Shown: piece by piece, positions 7,695 through 17,100 of the stretch
How positions within the stretch are numbered: position 1 is the stretch's first letter
How the letters are laid out: each line of letters opens with the position of its first letter
Assembly (NCBI GenBank): GCA_051006995.1
Contig: JBPCSQ010000028.1
Coordinates: forward strand, 62,001 to 126,000
Direction of reading: 5' to 3'
DNA length: 64,000 bases
DNA from: JAIQGF01 sp051006995
GTDB taxonomy: Bacteria; Acidobacteriota; Terriglobia; Terriglobales; Acidobacteriaceae
Notes under the pieces: generated by a model
Database searches by the model: none
Told to the model about the DNA's origin: nothing
Seen by the model: the letters and a program-made list of their open reading frames with translations, nothing else
Position numbers and translations under genes: made by a program

Positions 7695-9644
7695 ATGCTC
7701 GTGGCACGTTTGCGCTGCTCGCTGCTGATTGTCCTTCTCTATTCCACTTTGAGTTTGGCTGCTGAACCGCAGGGCTCGCTGACGGCACATGTGGCGCCGC
7801 AGCGCGCGCCGGGTGTGATCAGTGTTGAGGTGGACGCGACCCAGGCGCCGCACAATATCCTGCATTCGCGCCTGAAGATTCCCGTGACCGCCGGACCCTT
7901 GACGCTGCTCTATCCCAAGTGGATTCCCGGAGAGCACATGCCCAGCGGGCCGCTGGTAGATTCGGTTGGAGTGAAGTTCGCGGCCGGCGGACGCGATCTG
8001 CCGTGGCGGCGCGACGACGTGGAGATGTACGCCTACCACCTCACGATTCCGCAAGGCGTGAGCCAGATCGAGGTAGCAATGGACTACGTGTCGCCGGTCG
8101 AGGCCGAGGGCGGATTTTCCGCGGGCGCCTCGGCCACCGAGAAGCTTACGGTCATCAGCTGGAACCAGTTACTGCTGTATCCTTCGGGATTCACGTCCGA
8201 CCAACTCACCTACCAGGCATCGCTAAAACTTCCGGCAGGGTGGAAATCGGGCACGGCTTTGCCGATTTCCGGGGGCGCTGGCACGTCGTCCATCAACTTT
8301 CAGCCGGCGACGCTGACTACGCTGGTAGATTCGCCGGTCATCGCCGGCGAGTATTACAAGGCGATTCCCTTGTCGCCGTCGGGCGAAGCGCGTCCCGCCG
8401 AGCTCGACATCGCCGCCGACAGTGCCGCCGCGTTGGGCACAACGCCGGAGACGGACGCGCATTATCGCAGCCTGGTAACGGAGGCGGGCGTGCTGTACGG
8501 CGCACGACATTATCGTGACTACCATTTTTTGTTGTCGTTGAGCGATCACGTGGCGCATTTCGGGCTGGAGCATCACGAATCCAACGACAGCCGCTCGGGC
8601 GAACGGGCGCTGATTGACGACAACCTGCGCAAGCTGATGGGATCGCTGCTGCCGCACGAGTACACGCATTCCTGGAACGGTAAGTACCGCCGGCCCGCCG
8701 GGCTGAGTACGCCCAATTACGAGCAGCCGATGAAAGGAGAACTGCTCTGGGTTTATGAAGGCCTGACGCAATACTTCGGCAACGTCCTGACGGCGCGCTG
8801 CGGCCTGTGGTCGGCCGACGATTTCCGGGAGCACGTCGCGATCGTCGCCGCCGAGCTTTCCCATCGTCCGGGACGCCAGTGGAGGCCGTTGCAAGATACC
8901 GCCGTTGCCGCTCAAGTCCTGTACGGATCGCCGTATCAGTGGTCGAGCTGGCGGCGGGGCACCGATTTTTATGATGAAGGAGCGCTGATCTGGCTGGACG
9001 CCGACACAACCATCCGCCGGCTGACCCACGACCAGAAATCCATCGATGACTTCGCGCGCCTGTTCTTCGGGCCGCCCGACCAGGCGCCCAACGTGGCGCC
9101 ACATGTTAAGCCGTACACCTTCGACGACGTGGTTAGCACCTTCAACCAGGTGGTGGCCTACGATTGGCGCAAGTTCTTCCTCGATCGGCTGAACTATGTC
9201 GGACCGAACGCGCCGCTGAACGGCATCGAAGGCAGCGGCTGGCGGCTGGTCTACAACGACACGCCGAACGAGTTCACGCGCATCGCCGAAATGAACGATC
9301 GCGGTTCCGATTTCCTCTATTCGATCGGGCTCATGGTGACTTCGAAGGGAAGGGTTTCCGACTCGACGTTCCTCATGCCGGCGTATCAGGCGGGCGTCAT
9401 GCCGGGGATGACGATTGTGGCGGTAAACGGCCGCAAGTACAGTCCGGAGGTGCTGCGCGATGCGTTACGCGCAGCCAAGAACACGAAGGACCCTATCCAA
9501 CTGCTGGTGGAGAACTCGGAGTTCTACAAGACGCTTTCCCTCGATTACCACGACGGCGAGCGCTACCCGCACCTGGTGCGGGATCCATCCAAGGCGGACT
9601 ACCTGGCGGACATCATCAAGCCGCATGCGGAGGCTGGTAAATAG
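7695..9644 (+). CDS. Secreted M61-family aminopeptidase with PDZ domain
   Basis: Exported zinc metallopeptidase of the M61 (glycyl aminopeptidase) family, 649 residues from ATG 7695, preceded by the ribosome site AGGGAG. A signal peptide is present (MLVARLRCSLLIVLLYSTLS). The HExxH motif is in LLPHEYTHSWNGKYRRP (about residue 323), with the third zinc ligand in LLWVYEGLTQYFG. The C-terminal 110 residues form a PDZ-like domain (PAYQAGVMPGMTIVAVNGR). Frames upstream of 7695 fall in repeat-like sequence, so the long ORF start was not used. It probably digests peptides in the periplasm or outside the cell. Confidence 0.88.
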   Translation: MLVARLRCSLLIVLLYSTLSLAAEPQGSLTAHVAPQRAPGVISVEVDATQAPHNILHSRLKIPVTAGPLTLLYPKWIPGEHMPSGPLVDSVGVKFAAGGRDLPWRRDDVEMYAYHLTIPQGVSQIEVAMDYVSPVEAEGGFSAGASATEKLTVISWNQLLLYPSGFTSDQLTYQASLKLPAGWKSGTALPISGGAGTSSINFQPATLTTLVDSPVIAGEYYKAIPLSPSGEARPAELDIAADSAAALGTTPETDAHYRSLVTEAGVLYGARHYRDYHFLLSLSDHVAHFGLEHHESNDSRSGERALIDDNLRKLMGSLLPHEYTHSWNGKYRRPAGLSTPNYEQPMKGELLWVYEGLTQYFGNVLTARCGLWSADDFREHVAIVAAELSHRPGRQWRPLQDTAVAAQVLYGSPYQWSSWRRGTDFYDEGALIWLDADTTIRRLTHDQKSIDDFARLFFGPPDQAPNVAPHVKPYTFDDVVSTFNQVVAYDWRKFFLDRLNYVGPNAPLNGIEGSGWRLVYNDTPNEFTRIAEMNDRGSDFLYSIGLMVTSKGRVSDSTFLMPAYQAGVMPGMTIVAVNGRKYSPEVLRDALRAAKNTKDPIQLLVENSEFYKTLSLDYHDGERYPHLVRDPSKADYLADIIKPHAEAGK

Positions 9645-9703
9645 CCCCGAGCCGCGAGCCCCGAGTAGTGCAAAGTGCTGAGTCCCAAGTACCAGGTCCA
9701 GCG

Positions 9704-9802
9704 AGAATCTCCTCCGCGCCGCCGGTAGAGCAGCAGGCTGCCGCCGAATCCTCCGGCCTCATCGTCGGGATGAGCGGTTACGCACCGCAATCGCATCCTC
9801 AT
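9704..9802 (-). pseudogene. Remnant of a PIG-L/LmbE-type deacetylase start
   Basis: From ATG 9802 the minus strand encodes MRMRLRCVTAHPDDEAGGFG followed by GSLLLYRRRGGDS. This is the N-terminal zinc-binding motif (AHPDDE) and first helix of PIG-L deacetylases. The match stops after about 33 residues, where the frame runs into repeat-like intergenic sequence that ends at the M61 gene. A complete enzyme has about 230 residues. It is a decayed gene fragment or the scar of a deletion. Confidence 0.6.
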
Positions 9803-9916
9803 GTGCTTCCGCGGATCAGCATCTAAGCCTGTGGTTGCGACTGAACATCCGGCAGCTTAGATGTAGGCTGCGGTTTGCTGCCGCAACGAATACAGGTAAG
9901 CCTGCATCGCACCACC

Positions 9917-10531
9917 ATGGCATTCGCCGCAACTTGGGGCTGGAAAAAACTGTTTGCCGTGCTGCTGATGGCCGCGTCACTGACGGCTACCGCTGCCGAC
10001 CGGCGCAATTTTTCCCGCGAGGCGGATTTGCAGTACCACACCCGGATTGCGCTGGGGAGCGAGAGCTTCACCGTCCATCCCTGGAAGTCGCAGCTTACCG
10101 TGCTGGCCTCGGCGGAGAGCGCGGACTTCGAAGGCTGGCGGCTGGAAACGCACGGCGAGCGGCACGTGCTGCTCGATGGCCAGGGCCAGCCGGTACGATT
10201 TTTCCCCACCCGCCTGGATTTCCGCGTTACCGCCGGCACGCTGACCCGGCTGTTTGGCAGCATGCCATTCCCGCTCAATGCGTCACTTGACACCAATGAT
10301 TACCTGCTGCAACTGCGGTTTCGGATGAAGGTCTTTCACGGCTTGCGGCAGCGGACGATTGAGCCGGAAGAGGTCACGCTCATCGGTGTTCCCAAAGATA
10401 TTCCGTTCGACGAACGCATCTTCCACGTGTCATTCGATCTGGACCGGATTCCGCTCGAGGACCGAATCGTGCTCGAGGTCGTGGCGCCCAGCGGCCAGCG
10501 GCTGTGCAAGTTTCATCTGGATCTGAACTGA
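9917..10531 (+). CDS. Exported protein of unknown function
   Basis: Protein of 204 residues that I do not recognise. From ATG 9917 it has a plausible signal peptide (LFAVLLMAASLTATAADRRN). The rest is beta-rich with alternating hydrophobic residues, for example FRVTAGTLTRLFGSM and RIVLEVVAPSGQRLCKF, with no visible catalytic motif. An upstream in-frame ATG at 9875 adds 14 residues with no signal-like character. It stands alone between the PIG-L remnant and convergent rnhB. Confidence 0.65.
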   Translation: MAFAATWGWKKLFAVLLMAASLTATAADRRNFSREADLQYHTRIALGSESFTVHPWKSQLTVLASAESADFEGWRLETHGERHVLLDGQGQPVRFFPTRLDFRVTAGTLTRLFGSMPFPLNASLDTNDYLLQLRFRMKVFHGLRQRTIEPEEVTLIGVPKDIPFDERIFHVSFDLDRIPLEDRIVLEVVAPSGQRLCKFHLDLN

Positions 10532-10565
10532 CCGAAGAACAATCAGCCACTGATTTACACAGATG

Positions 10566-10591
10566 AACACAGATCTTTTTTGATCTGCGTT
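10566..10591. repeat. Intergenic inverted repeat between convergent genes
   Basis: AACACAGATC (10566-10575) pairs with GATCTGCGTT (10582-10591), with one mismatch, around a TTTTTT loop. It lies within sequence of the widespread intergenic type 'ACTGATTTACACAGATGAAC'. There is no downstream T-run, so I call it a repeat that could act as a weak terminator for the two convergent genes. Confidence 0.45.
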
Positions 10592-10621
10592 GAATCCGTG
10601 AGAATCCGTGGCTGATTTCTC

Positions 10622-11320
10622 CTACGAGTTTCCCGCCGACGCTGCGTCCGCCAGTTCTTCTGTTTCCTCCGCGAGCATGAATTCCAGCACCTGCTGAGGA
10701 TGCTGCGCCATCCACACCGGGGCAAACGATTGCCGGTGCAGGGGCGAGGGGCCGAACCTGCGCAGGCTGGCAATATGCTTGGGGCTGCGATAGCCCTTAT
10801 TGGAAGCAAGATCGTAGGCAGGAAAGACGGGCGCCCATCGGCTGACCAGCTGGTCGCGGTACACCTTGGCGACGATGGAGGCGGCGGCGATAGAGGCGGA
10901 GAGCGCGTCGCCATGGATGATCTTGGTCTGCGGGCATTCGTACTGGACGCGCACGGCGTCGAGCAGCAGATGGTCGGGCGCCGGCGACAATTGCGCCACG
11001 GCTTCCACCATGGCGAGCAGAGAGGCGTGGTAAATGTTGAGCTGGTCAATGCGGGCGGCGTCCACCGCGGCCACCGCCCATGCGATGCAGTGCTCCTTGA
11101 TGCGCTCGGCCAGAACCTCGCGGCGCGCGGCGGGCAGGAGCTTGGAATCACGCAGGCCGCGAATGCGGTAATTGGGATCGAGGATGACGGCGCCGGCGAC
11201 CACGGGACCGAAGAAGGCGCCGCGGCCGACCTCATCCACGCCCGCCACCAGCTTTGCCCCGGTGATCCACGCCTGCTTTTCGAATTTGAGAGTGCACTTC
11301 AGCCGCTTGAGCAGGCGCAT
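10622..11320 (-). CDS. rnhB: Ribonuclease HII
   Basis: Type 2 RNase H that removes ribonucleotides from DNA and RNA-DNA hybrids. The catalytic motif is in LVAGVDEVGRGAFFGPVVAG (Asp-Glu pair plus Gly-Arg-Gly). Later acidic residues lie in LLLDAVRV and SIVAKVYRD. ATG 11320 gives 232 residues starting MRLLKRLKCTLKFEKQAW. A GTG at 11371 would add 17 residues, and neither start has a good ribosome site. It sits alone on the minus strand. Confidence 0.9.
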   Translation of the reverse strand: MRLLKRLKCTLKFEKQAWITGAKLVAGVDEVGRGAFFGPVVAGAVILDPNYRIRGLRDSKLLPAARREVLAERIKEHCIAWAVAAVDAARIDQLNIYHASLLAMVEAVAQLSPAPDHLLLDAVRVQYECPQTKIIHGDALSASIAAASIVAKVYRDQLVSRWAPVFPAYDLASNKGYRSPKHIASLRRFGPSPLHRQSFAPVWMAQHPQQVLEFMLAEETEELADAASAGNS

Positions 11321-11520
11321 CTTCGCCGCCGAGCGGGAGATTTCGTCGTCGGGTTTCAGCAGGCGGGGCACGAAGAGTCGTCAGTCCCTAGTCGCTAGTC
11401 CCTAGTATTATGAACCAGAATTCTCGCGGGGCGCCCGAGGTGTTTCGTCTGATGGAGGATGGCCAGGCGAGCCGCAGCCCGGGCGGATAGGCGGGTTTCG
11501 GAGCGAAGTTGAGCGCCACG

Positions 11521-11549
11521 TTGACAATCCCGAGATAAGTCTTTAGCAT
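11521..11549 (+). promoter_or_regulatory. Sigma-70-type promoter for the HU-family gene
   Basis: A perfect -35 box TTGACA (11521-11526) is followed after exactly 17 bp by TAGCAT (11544-11549, four of six to TATAAT). The GTG start of the HU-family gene lies 30 bp downstream of the -10 box, and GGGAG lies just before that start. Confidence 0.6.
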
Positions 11550-11579
11550 CAACGCTTTGCAGCACTTTGGGAGCGGCAG

Positions 11580-11849
11580 GTGATCAAGCTCGACATCATC
11601 AACGAAGTGGTGAATAAGACGGGCATCACGAAAACCAAGGCGGAAACCGCCGTGGAAACCGTTTTTGAGAGCATGAAGAAAGCGCTGTCACGCGGCGACC
11701 GCATTGAATTGCGCGGGTTTGGCGTGTTCAACGTGCGCCCGCGCAAGACCGGCATCGGGCGCAACCCGCGCACCGGCGCGGAGGTCAATATTCCTCCCGG
11801 CAAAGCGGTCCGCTTCAAGCCGGGAAAAGAGCTGCAATCGATCGACTGA
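11580..11849 (+). CDS. HU/IHF-family nucleoid protein
   Basis: DNA-bending protein of 89 residues, a normal length for HU or IHF. The N-terminal helices (TKTKAETAVETVFESMKKAL) are followed by the beta arm carrying GRNPRTGAEVNIPPGKAVRF, including the Pro that intercalates into DNA, then KPGKEL. The start is GTG at 11580 behind GGGAG. A promoter is visible at 11521. Whether it works as homodimeric HU or as an IHF-like subunit cannot be told. Confidence 0.92.
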   Translation: MIKLDIINEVVNKTGITKTKAETAVETVFESMKKALSRGDRIELRGFGVFNVRPRKTGIGRNPRTGAEVNIPPGKAVRFKPGKELQSID

Positions 11850-11942
11850 AGCAAGAGGTTTCTAGTTTCTGGTTTCTCGTTTCTGGAAATTCGGAAGCTT
11901 GCCCGCACTAGGAACCGGAAACCAGAAACTAGAAACCTAGAG

Positions 11943-12938
11943 ATGTCAGATCCGTTCCCGCCTTCTCCGATCTCCGAAGAACTTCGGCCCATCGAGGTAT
12001 TCGTGGTGCAGGAGCGCCCGCGGCCGCGCTACTGGCTGCACGCGTTGCTGCTGCTGGCGACGGTGTTCACCACGCTGGTGGTGGGAGCGCGGCTGCAATT
12101 CAACTTCCTGAACAACCTGCCGGCGTTCTCGCTGGACGACAATACCCTGCCGCTGTTTCCACTGCGCTGGATTCTGGAAGACCCGTCGCGCTTGCTGATG
12201 GGCGCGCCGTTCGCGGCCACCCTGATGCTCATCCTGCTGTCGCACGAGATGGGCCACTACCTGTATTGCCTGCGTTACGGCGTGCACGCCACGCTGCCAT
12301 TCTTTATCCCGGCGCCGACGCTGATCGGGACGCTGGGCGCCTTCATTCGCATTAAGTCGCCGATCCGCTCGCGCGAGGCATTGTTCGACATCGGAATCGC
12401 AGGGCCGATTGCCGGATTCGTGGTCGCCATAGCCACGCTGCTGGTGTCACTGGCATTGTCGAAACCGGCCGCGACAGGAATGTTGCCGTCGGACATCGTG
12501 TTCGGATATCCGCTCATTTTTGACCTGGGACACTGGATGCTGAGCCTGGTTGGGATTGGCGGAGCGGCGCGGGTTTCGCTGCACGCGACGTATCTGCATC
12601 CGACGGCGATTGCCGCCTGGGTAGGCATGTTTGCCACCGCCCTGAACCTGCTGCCGGGTGGACAACTCGATGGCGGGCACATGTTGTACGCGCTCTCGCC
12701 GCGGTTCCACAAGCATGTTTCCCGGCTGACGGTCGGCATCCTGCTGCCGATGGGATTTTTCCTGTGGGCGGGTTGGTTCGTGTGGGCGCTGCTGCTGGCC
12801 GTCAGCGGCATGCGGCATCCGCAGGTGCCGCCGTGGCCCGGCCTCCGTCATGAGCGCAAGCTGCTGGCGCTGTTCGCGCTGGTGATGCTGATCCTGACCT
12901 TCGTGCCGGAGCCGTTCAAGGGCGCGGCGCTGAGATAG
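11943..12938 (+). CDS. Site-2 protease family (M50) membrane metalloprotease
   Basis: Polytopic membrane zinc protease of 331 residues. The HExxH motif is in LLSHEMGHYLYCLRYG (about residue 102), and the second metal-binding motif is NLLPGGQLDGGHMLYAL (about 236-252). About six hydrophobic segments surround them. There is no PDZ domain of the RseP type, so it belongs to the compact acidobacterial/cyanobacterial group. It begins 93 bp after the HU gene, behind a tract of GTTTCTAGTTTCTGG repeats, so the two are probably separate units. Confidence 0.85.
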   Translation: MSDPFPPSPISEELRPIEVFVVQERPRPRYWLHALLLLATVFTTLVVGARLQFNFLNNLPAFSLDDNTLPLFPLRWILEDPSRLLMGAPFAATLMLILLSHEMGHYLYCLRYGVHATLPFFIPAPTLIGTLGAFIRIKSPIRSREALFDIGIAGPIAGFVVAIATLLVSLALSKPAATGMLPSDIVFGYPLIFDLGHWMLSLVGIGGAARVSLHATYLHPTAIAAWVGMFATALNLLPGGQLDGGHMLYALSPRFHKHVSRLTVGILLPMGFFLWAGWFVWALLLAVSGMRHPQVPPWPGLRHERKLLALFALVMLILTFVPEPFKGAALR

Positions 12939-12975
12939 TCTTCACGGAAAACAGTTCCGACATGCGCCTTCGGTG

Positions 12976-13003
12976 CAGTCTTCAGCCTGAGGACTGAAGA
13001 CTG
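12976..13003. repeat. Intergenic hairpin repeat between convergent genes
   Basis: CAGTCTTCAG (12976-12985) and CTGAAGACTG (12994-13003) form a perfect 10-bp stem with an 8-nt loop. The right half and the following bases to 13016 repeat the 6834-6856 element with one change. It could end transcription of the M50 gene and of the convergent gene, but no T-run follows. Confidence 0.5.
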
Positions 13004-13021
13004 ACGACCGAAGACTGCAAA

Positions 13022-13564
13022 TTACTTCTTGGTCGAAACGTTGGGGTTCCAATTCACCGGGCAAGTTTCGGAGACGTGCGTCAGCTTGGCGACCGACATC
13101 TGCTGGGTAGCCAGCTTGTGTAGGTCATTGCCGGTGCCGGTCGAGACGCCCGCCGAACCCTGACTGCCAGCGCCGGAATTGCTGCTGATGGCTCCCGTGT
13201 TTCCTGCCGGCGCGGTCGAAGCGGAAGTACTGACTCCGGCGGCACCCGCGGTCCCTGCAACGGTAGCGCTGGTATTGGTCGCGGACAAAGCGCTCTCCAC
13301 GCCGTTGATCTTCACCTTGTGGCCTTCATGGGCATTCAGGTCCTGCCCCGCGCTGGCCTGCAGCTCGATGGGATTGCCGTGGGCCGGCACCAGGAAAAAG
13401 TCCGACGCTTCCTTGATGATGCAGCCTTCGATGGTGCGCGAAGGCCCGGTGGTAGTGGTTGTCGTCGTGGTTGTGGTCTGGCTGCTGCTGGACGTCTGCG
13501 CCATCGCGCCGAGGGCGAACAGCAGAATTGCCAGCAGAACCAGGCAGGTGATGTGCTTGCGCAT
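13022..13564 (-). CDS. Secreted protein with poly-threonine stretch
   Basis: Exported protein of 180 residues of unknown function. ATG 13564 follows TGGAGG by six bases and starts a signal peptide (MRKHITCLVLLAILLFALGAMAQ). The mature N-terminus has ten consecutive Thr residues, then GPSRTIEGCIIKEASDFFLV. That segment, with IELQASAGQDLNAHEGHKVK, resembles the DUF5818-like OB-type fold of many acidobacterial secreted proteins. A low-complexity Ala/Ser/Thr/Gly linker fills about 95-145. A similar fold is encoded by the partial gene at 63725. Confidence 0.7.
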   Translation of the reverse strand: MRKHITCLVLLAILLFALGAMAQTSSSSQTTTTTTTTTTGPSRTIEGCIIKEASDFFLVPAHGNPIELQASAGQDLNAHEGHKVKINGVESALSATNTSATVAGTAGAAGVSTSASTAPAGNTGAISSNSGAGSQGSAGVSTGTGNDLHKLATQQMSVAKLTHVSETCPVNWNPNVSTKK

Positions 13565-13682
13565 GATGTACCTCCAGGAATGAGAGTGGCGCAGTGGTTG
13601 GGATGCGACGGCAGGAGCGGGTGTTTTCCTCGCCCTCAAGTACCAGGTGCTAATTGCGAAGTGCTACGAGAAAAGCAACGAG

Positions 13683-16139
13683 TCAGAGGAGCGACAGCGG
13701 ATCAACGTCGGTAACAAGATTCGTGCGCGGGATTTTCTGGGACACGGCGTAGGAGAGCATAGCCCGCAGCAGCGCGTTCAGCTGCGAGCGGCTGGAAGAC
13801 TTGAGGACGAAGTGGTAACGATACTCGGTCTTGAGGCGTGAAAGCGGCGCCGCCGCCGGGCCGAGCACGCGAATCCCTTCGCGCGGCGCCTTCTCCAGCC
13901 AGCGGCCCAGCATACCGGACCAGTTGAGCGCGTCGTCGAGCTTATTGCTGCGGATGAGCACGTTGGCGAGGGCGGAGAACGGCGGGTAGCGCATCCAGTT
14001 GCGGAAGCGGATTTCCTTGTCGTAGAACGCCGAGTAATCGTGCGCGGCGGCGAACTGAACCGCGTAATGGTCCGGGAAGTAAGTTTGTAAGACGACTTTC
14101 CCGGGCATGCTGCCGCGGCCGGCGCGTCCTTCGACTTGCGCAAGGAGTTGGAAGGTGCGCTCGGCGGCGCGGAAGTCAGGGAAGGCAAGCGCGGCGTCGG
14201 CGCCGACGATGCCAACCAGCGTGACGCCGTGAATGTCGTGGCCCTTGGCGATCATCTGCGTGCCGACGACAATGTCGAGCTCGCCGGCATGAAGGGCGGA
14301 GAGCACGCGCTCGAAATCGTCGCGGCCGCGGACGGTGTCGCGGTCGAGGCGGGCGATGCGCGCCTGCGGGAACATCCCGTGCAGATGCTCTTCCAGCTTT
14401 TCCGATCCTGAGCCGAGAAATTGAACGTACTCGCTGCCGCACTTGGGGCAGGTCTGCGGCACGGGGCGCGTGTAGCCGCAATAGTGGCATTCGAGCACGC
14501 GGCGGCGTTTGTGGTGCGTCATGGCGATGGCACAGTTCTTGCATTGCACCGTGTCACCGCAAGCTCGGCACAGGACGAAGGCGGAGAATCCGCGGCGGTT
14601 GAGCAGCAGCAGCGTTTGCTCGCCGCGGTCAAGGCGCTCCTTCACCTCCTCAGCCATGCGGCGGGAGATGAGCTGCTCGTGGCCACTGGCACGAAACTCC
14701 TCGCGCATATCAATGATCTCGACCTCCGGCAGCGGGCGGCGCTCCACGCGGTCGGGGAGTTCCAGCAACGCGTACTTTTTCTGGCGCGCGTTGTAGTACG
14801 ACTCCAGCGACGGCGTCGCCGAACCGAGGACGACGGCGGCGCCTGCCATCTTGGCGCGCATAATGCCGACGTCGCGTGCATGGTAGCGCGGCGTTTCTTC
14901 CTGCTTGTAGGAGGTGTCGTGCTCTTCGTCCACCACCAGCAGCGCCAGGTCGGCGACGGGCGCAAACACAGCGGAGCGCGTGCCGACCACGATGCGCGCC
15001 TCGCCGCGGCGGATGCGGTGCCACTGCTCGGCGCGCTCGGCGTCGCTGAGGCCGGAGTGCAGGATGGCGACTTCGTCGCCAAACACCTGGTGCAAGTGGG
15101 CGGCGGCGGCGGGAGTCAGACCGATTTCCGGCACCAGCATGATGGCGGAGCGTCCGGCACGAAGCACATCCTGCATGGCCGCCAGATATACGGCCGTCTT
15201 GCCGGAGCCGGTGACGCCGTGCAGCAGCGCGACGGAAAACTTCTGCGTCGAAACCGCTCCCTGGATGTGGTCCAGCGCCTTCTGCTGGCGCGGGTTGAAA
15301 ATGAAGTCGAGGCCGCGGCCCTGGAGCGAGGAAACGTGGAATCCAGCCGGCTGGGTTTCGATGATGACCATGCCGCGCTTGACCAGGGTTGCAAGGGTGG
15401 TGCGCGGAAGAGGGAGTTGGTTGAGTTCATCCACGGGGAGGCGTCCGCCACCGGCACGGATAGCATCCAGGAGCTTGGTTTGATTTGCGTTCAGCGCCCG
15501 GCCGCGGGTGGCCTCGGCACAGCGCGGCTCCATCGCTTCGTTCAACACGGCGACGCGGGTAGTCCGGGCGGCGTCGCGAACGCCGGAGAGGTCGACGCGT
15601 TCGATCCATTTCTTGCGAACCAGCCCGTCCAGCGTGTGGCGTGTGGCACGGGTGGCCGCCCGCAGCGATTCTTCGCGCACGATATCGCGATCGAGCAGGT
15701 GGTCGAGGACGGCGCATTCAATCGCCTGGTCTTCAGCAGATTTCTGCGATCGCAGCGAAGAACCGCGAGTGGCGCCGCTGTGCAAGGCTTCGATGCCGTG
15801 ATCGGTGAGGCGATAGCCGCGGGCTCGGCGGAATTCCGCTGTCAGCGGCAGCATAGTGCGGAAAACTTCACCCAGGGGCGCGACGTAGTAGCCGGAAATC
15901 CAGCGGCCGAGCGCCATCAGGCCGTCGTCGAGAGCAGGCTCGGCATCGAGCACCGTGAGCACGTTCTTGGTGGCGACCTTCGGGGGCTGATCATGCAAGG
16001 CCACGACGATGCCGGAGAGCCGCTGCTCGCGAAAAGAAACAATGACACGCCCGCCGACGACCGGCACAGTGCCGTTGAGGCGATAGGTAAAGCTCGCCTC
16101 CAGTGGCACGGGAAGCGCGACATCGCAAAATTCAGCCAT
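13683..16139 (-). CDS. priA: Primosomal replication protein N' (helicase PriA)
   Basis: DEAD-like superfamily 2 helicase of 818 residues that restarts stalled forks. The N-terminal DNA-binding domain begins CDVALPVPLEASFTYRL. Walker A is GVTGSGKTAVYL (about residue 308), Walker B is VVDEEHD (about 403). Two zinc-binding clusters follow (CRACGDTVQCKNC and CHYCGY...CPKCG, about 530-575). Motif VI lies in AQVEGRAGRG. It ends a minus-strand run with udg, coaBC, rpoZ, gmk and yicC. Its length is slightly above that of E. coli PriA. Confidence 0.95.
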   Translation of the reverse strand: MAEFCDVALPVPLEASFTYRLNGTVPVVGGRVIVSFREQRLSGIVVALHDQPPKVATKNVLTVLDAEPALDDGLMALGRWISGYYVAPLGEVFRTMLPLTAEFRRARGYRLTDHGIEALHSGATRGSSLRSQKSAEDQAIECAVLDHLLDRDIVREESLRAATRATRHTLDGLVRKKWIERVDLSGVRDAARTTRVAVLNEAMEPRCAEATRGRALNANQTKLLDAIRAGGGRLPVDELNQLPLPRTTLATLVKRGMVIIETQPAGFHVSSLQGRGLDFIFNPRQQKALDHIQGAVSTQKFSVALLHGVTGSGKTAVYLAAMQDVLRAGRSAIMLVPEIGLTPAAAAHLHQVFGDEVAILHSGLSDAERAEQWHRIRRGEARIVVGTRSAVFAPVADLALLVVDEEHDTSYKQEETPRYHARDVGIMRAKMAGAAVVLGSATPSLESYYNARQKKYALLELPDRVERRPLPEVEIIDMREEFRASGHEQLISRRMAEEVKERLDRGEQTLLLLNRRGFSAFVLCRACGDTVQCKNCAIAMTHHKRRRVLECHYCGYTRPVPQTCPKCGSEYVQFLGSGSEKLEEHLHGMFPQARIARLDRDTVRGRDDFERVLSALHAGELDIVVGTQMIAKGHDIHGVTLVGIVGADAALAFPDFRAAERTFQLLAQVEGRAGRGSMPGKVVLQTYFPDHYAVQFAAAHDYSAFYDKEIRFRNWMRYPPFSALANVLIRSNKLDDALNWSGMLGRWLEKAPREGIRVLGPAAAPLSRLKTEYRYHFVLKSSSRSQLNALLRAMLSYAVSQKIPRTNLVTDVDPLSLL

Positions 16140-16230
16140 TAGCCGTTAGCAATTAGCTAGTTTCTAGTTTCCAGTTTCCAGTTTCCAGAAGAATAAAAGA
16201 CCCAACGCGGAGCACGCAGAGGAGCAGAGA

Positions 16231-17040
16231 TCATTCGGGCGCTTTTCGGGACGGAACCTCTAACCCGAGATATTTCATGACGCGCTGGAGGTCTTTCCAC
16301 GCTTCCGCCTTCTGGCGCGGGTCGCGCAGCAGGTACGCCGGGTGATAGGTGGCGAAGAGCTTGGCGCCGCGAAAATCGTAAGACTGGCCGCGCAACTCTG
16401 CCATGGACGCGTTCATCTGGAGCAGGTTCTTGGCGGCGACGGCGCCGAGCGCGACGATCACCTTGGGGCGGATGGCCTCCACCTGCCGCATCAGAAATGG
16501 CATGCAGGTTTCGCATTCGTCGCGTTCGGGCGTGCGATTGCCGGGCGGACGGCACTTGACGACGTTCGCGATGTACACGTCCGCGCGCTTCAGGCCCATG
16601 GCTTCGATCATCTTGTTGAGCAACTGGCCGGCGCGCCCGACGAAAGGCTCGCCCTGAATGTCTTCGTCGGCGCCGGGCCCTTCGCCGATGAACATCACTT
16701 CCGCCCGCGGATTGCCCACGCCGAACACAATCTGCTTCCGCCCGAGCTGGTGCAGCTTGCAGCGGGTGCAGTCGCCTAAGTCTTCGCGGATGATGCGGAG
16801 GGCAGCGGCGGGATCGGTAGGAAGTTTGCCGGCAGCTGCAATATTGGGTTCGGGAGCGTTGATGATCCGGCCGGCTTCCGCTGGCGAGACCGCCCGCGCT
16901 ACATCTTCGTCCTCCCCGTCCGAGGGCGACCGGGCTACATCCGTCTCACGGCGGTAGAGATCGTAGATGCCCAGATCCCGGTAGTAATTCACGCGGGCGC
17001 TGAGAGCACGTTTCTGGTCCGGAGTGAGCTTGGGAGGCAT
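16231..17040 (-). CDS. Uracil-DNA glycosylase, family 4 (Fe-S)
   Basis: Base-excision repair enzyme of 269 residues that removes uracil from DNA. The family 4 core begins at about residue 85: DCTRCKLHQLGRKQIVFGVG, then the active-site motif GEGPGADEDIQGEPFVGRAG. CRPPGNRTPERDECETC supplies the other cysteines of the 4Fe-4S cluster, and ATYHPAYLLR the His motif. About 80 charged residues precede the core. It lies between coaBC and priA on the same strand, about 90 bp from priA across a repeat tract. Confidence 0.92.
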   Translation of the reverse strand: MPPKLTPDQKRALSARVNYYRDLGIYDLYRRETDVARSPSDGEDEDVARAVSPAEAGRIINAPEPNIAAAGKLPTDPAAALRIIREDLGDCTRCKLHQLGRKQIVFGVGNPRAEVMFIGEGPGADEDIQGEPFVGRAGQLLNKMIEAMGLKRADVYIANVVKCRPPGNRTPERDECETCMPFLMRQVEAIRPKVIVALGAVAAKNLLQMNASMAELRGQSYDFRGAKLFATYHPAYLLRDPRQKAEAWKDLQRVMKYLGLEVPSRKAPE

Positions 17041-17100
17041 GAGAGGTCAGATTATCGCAGGAGAGATCATTTCACCACAGAGGCACTGGGGAGAGGCCGA

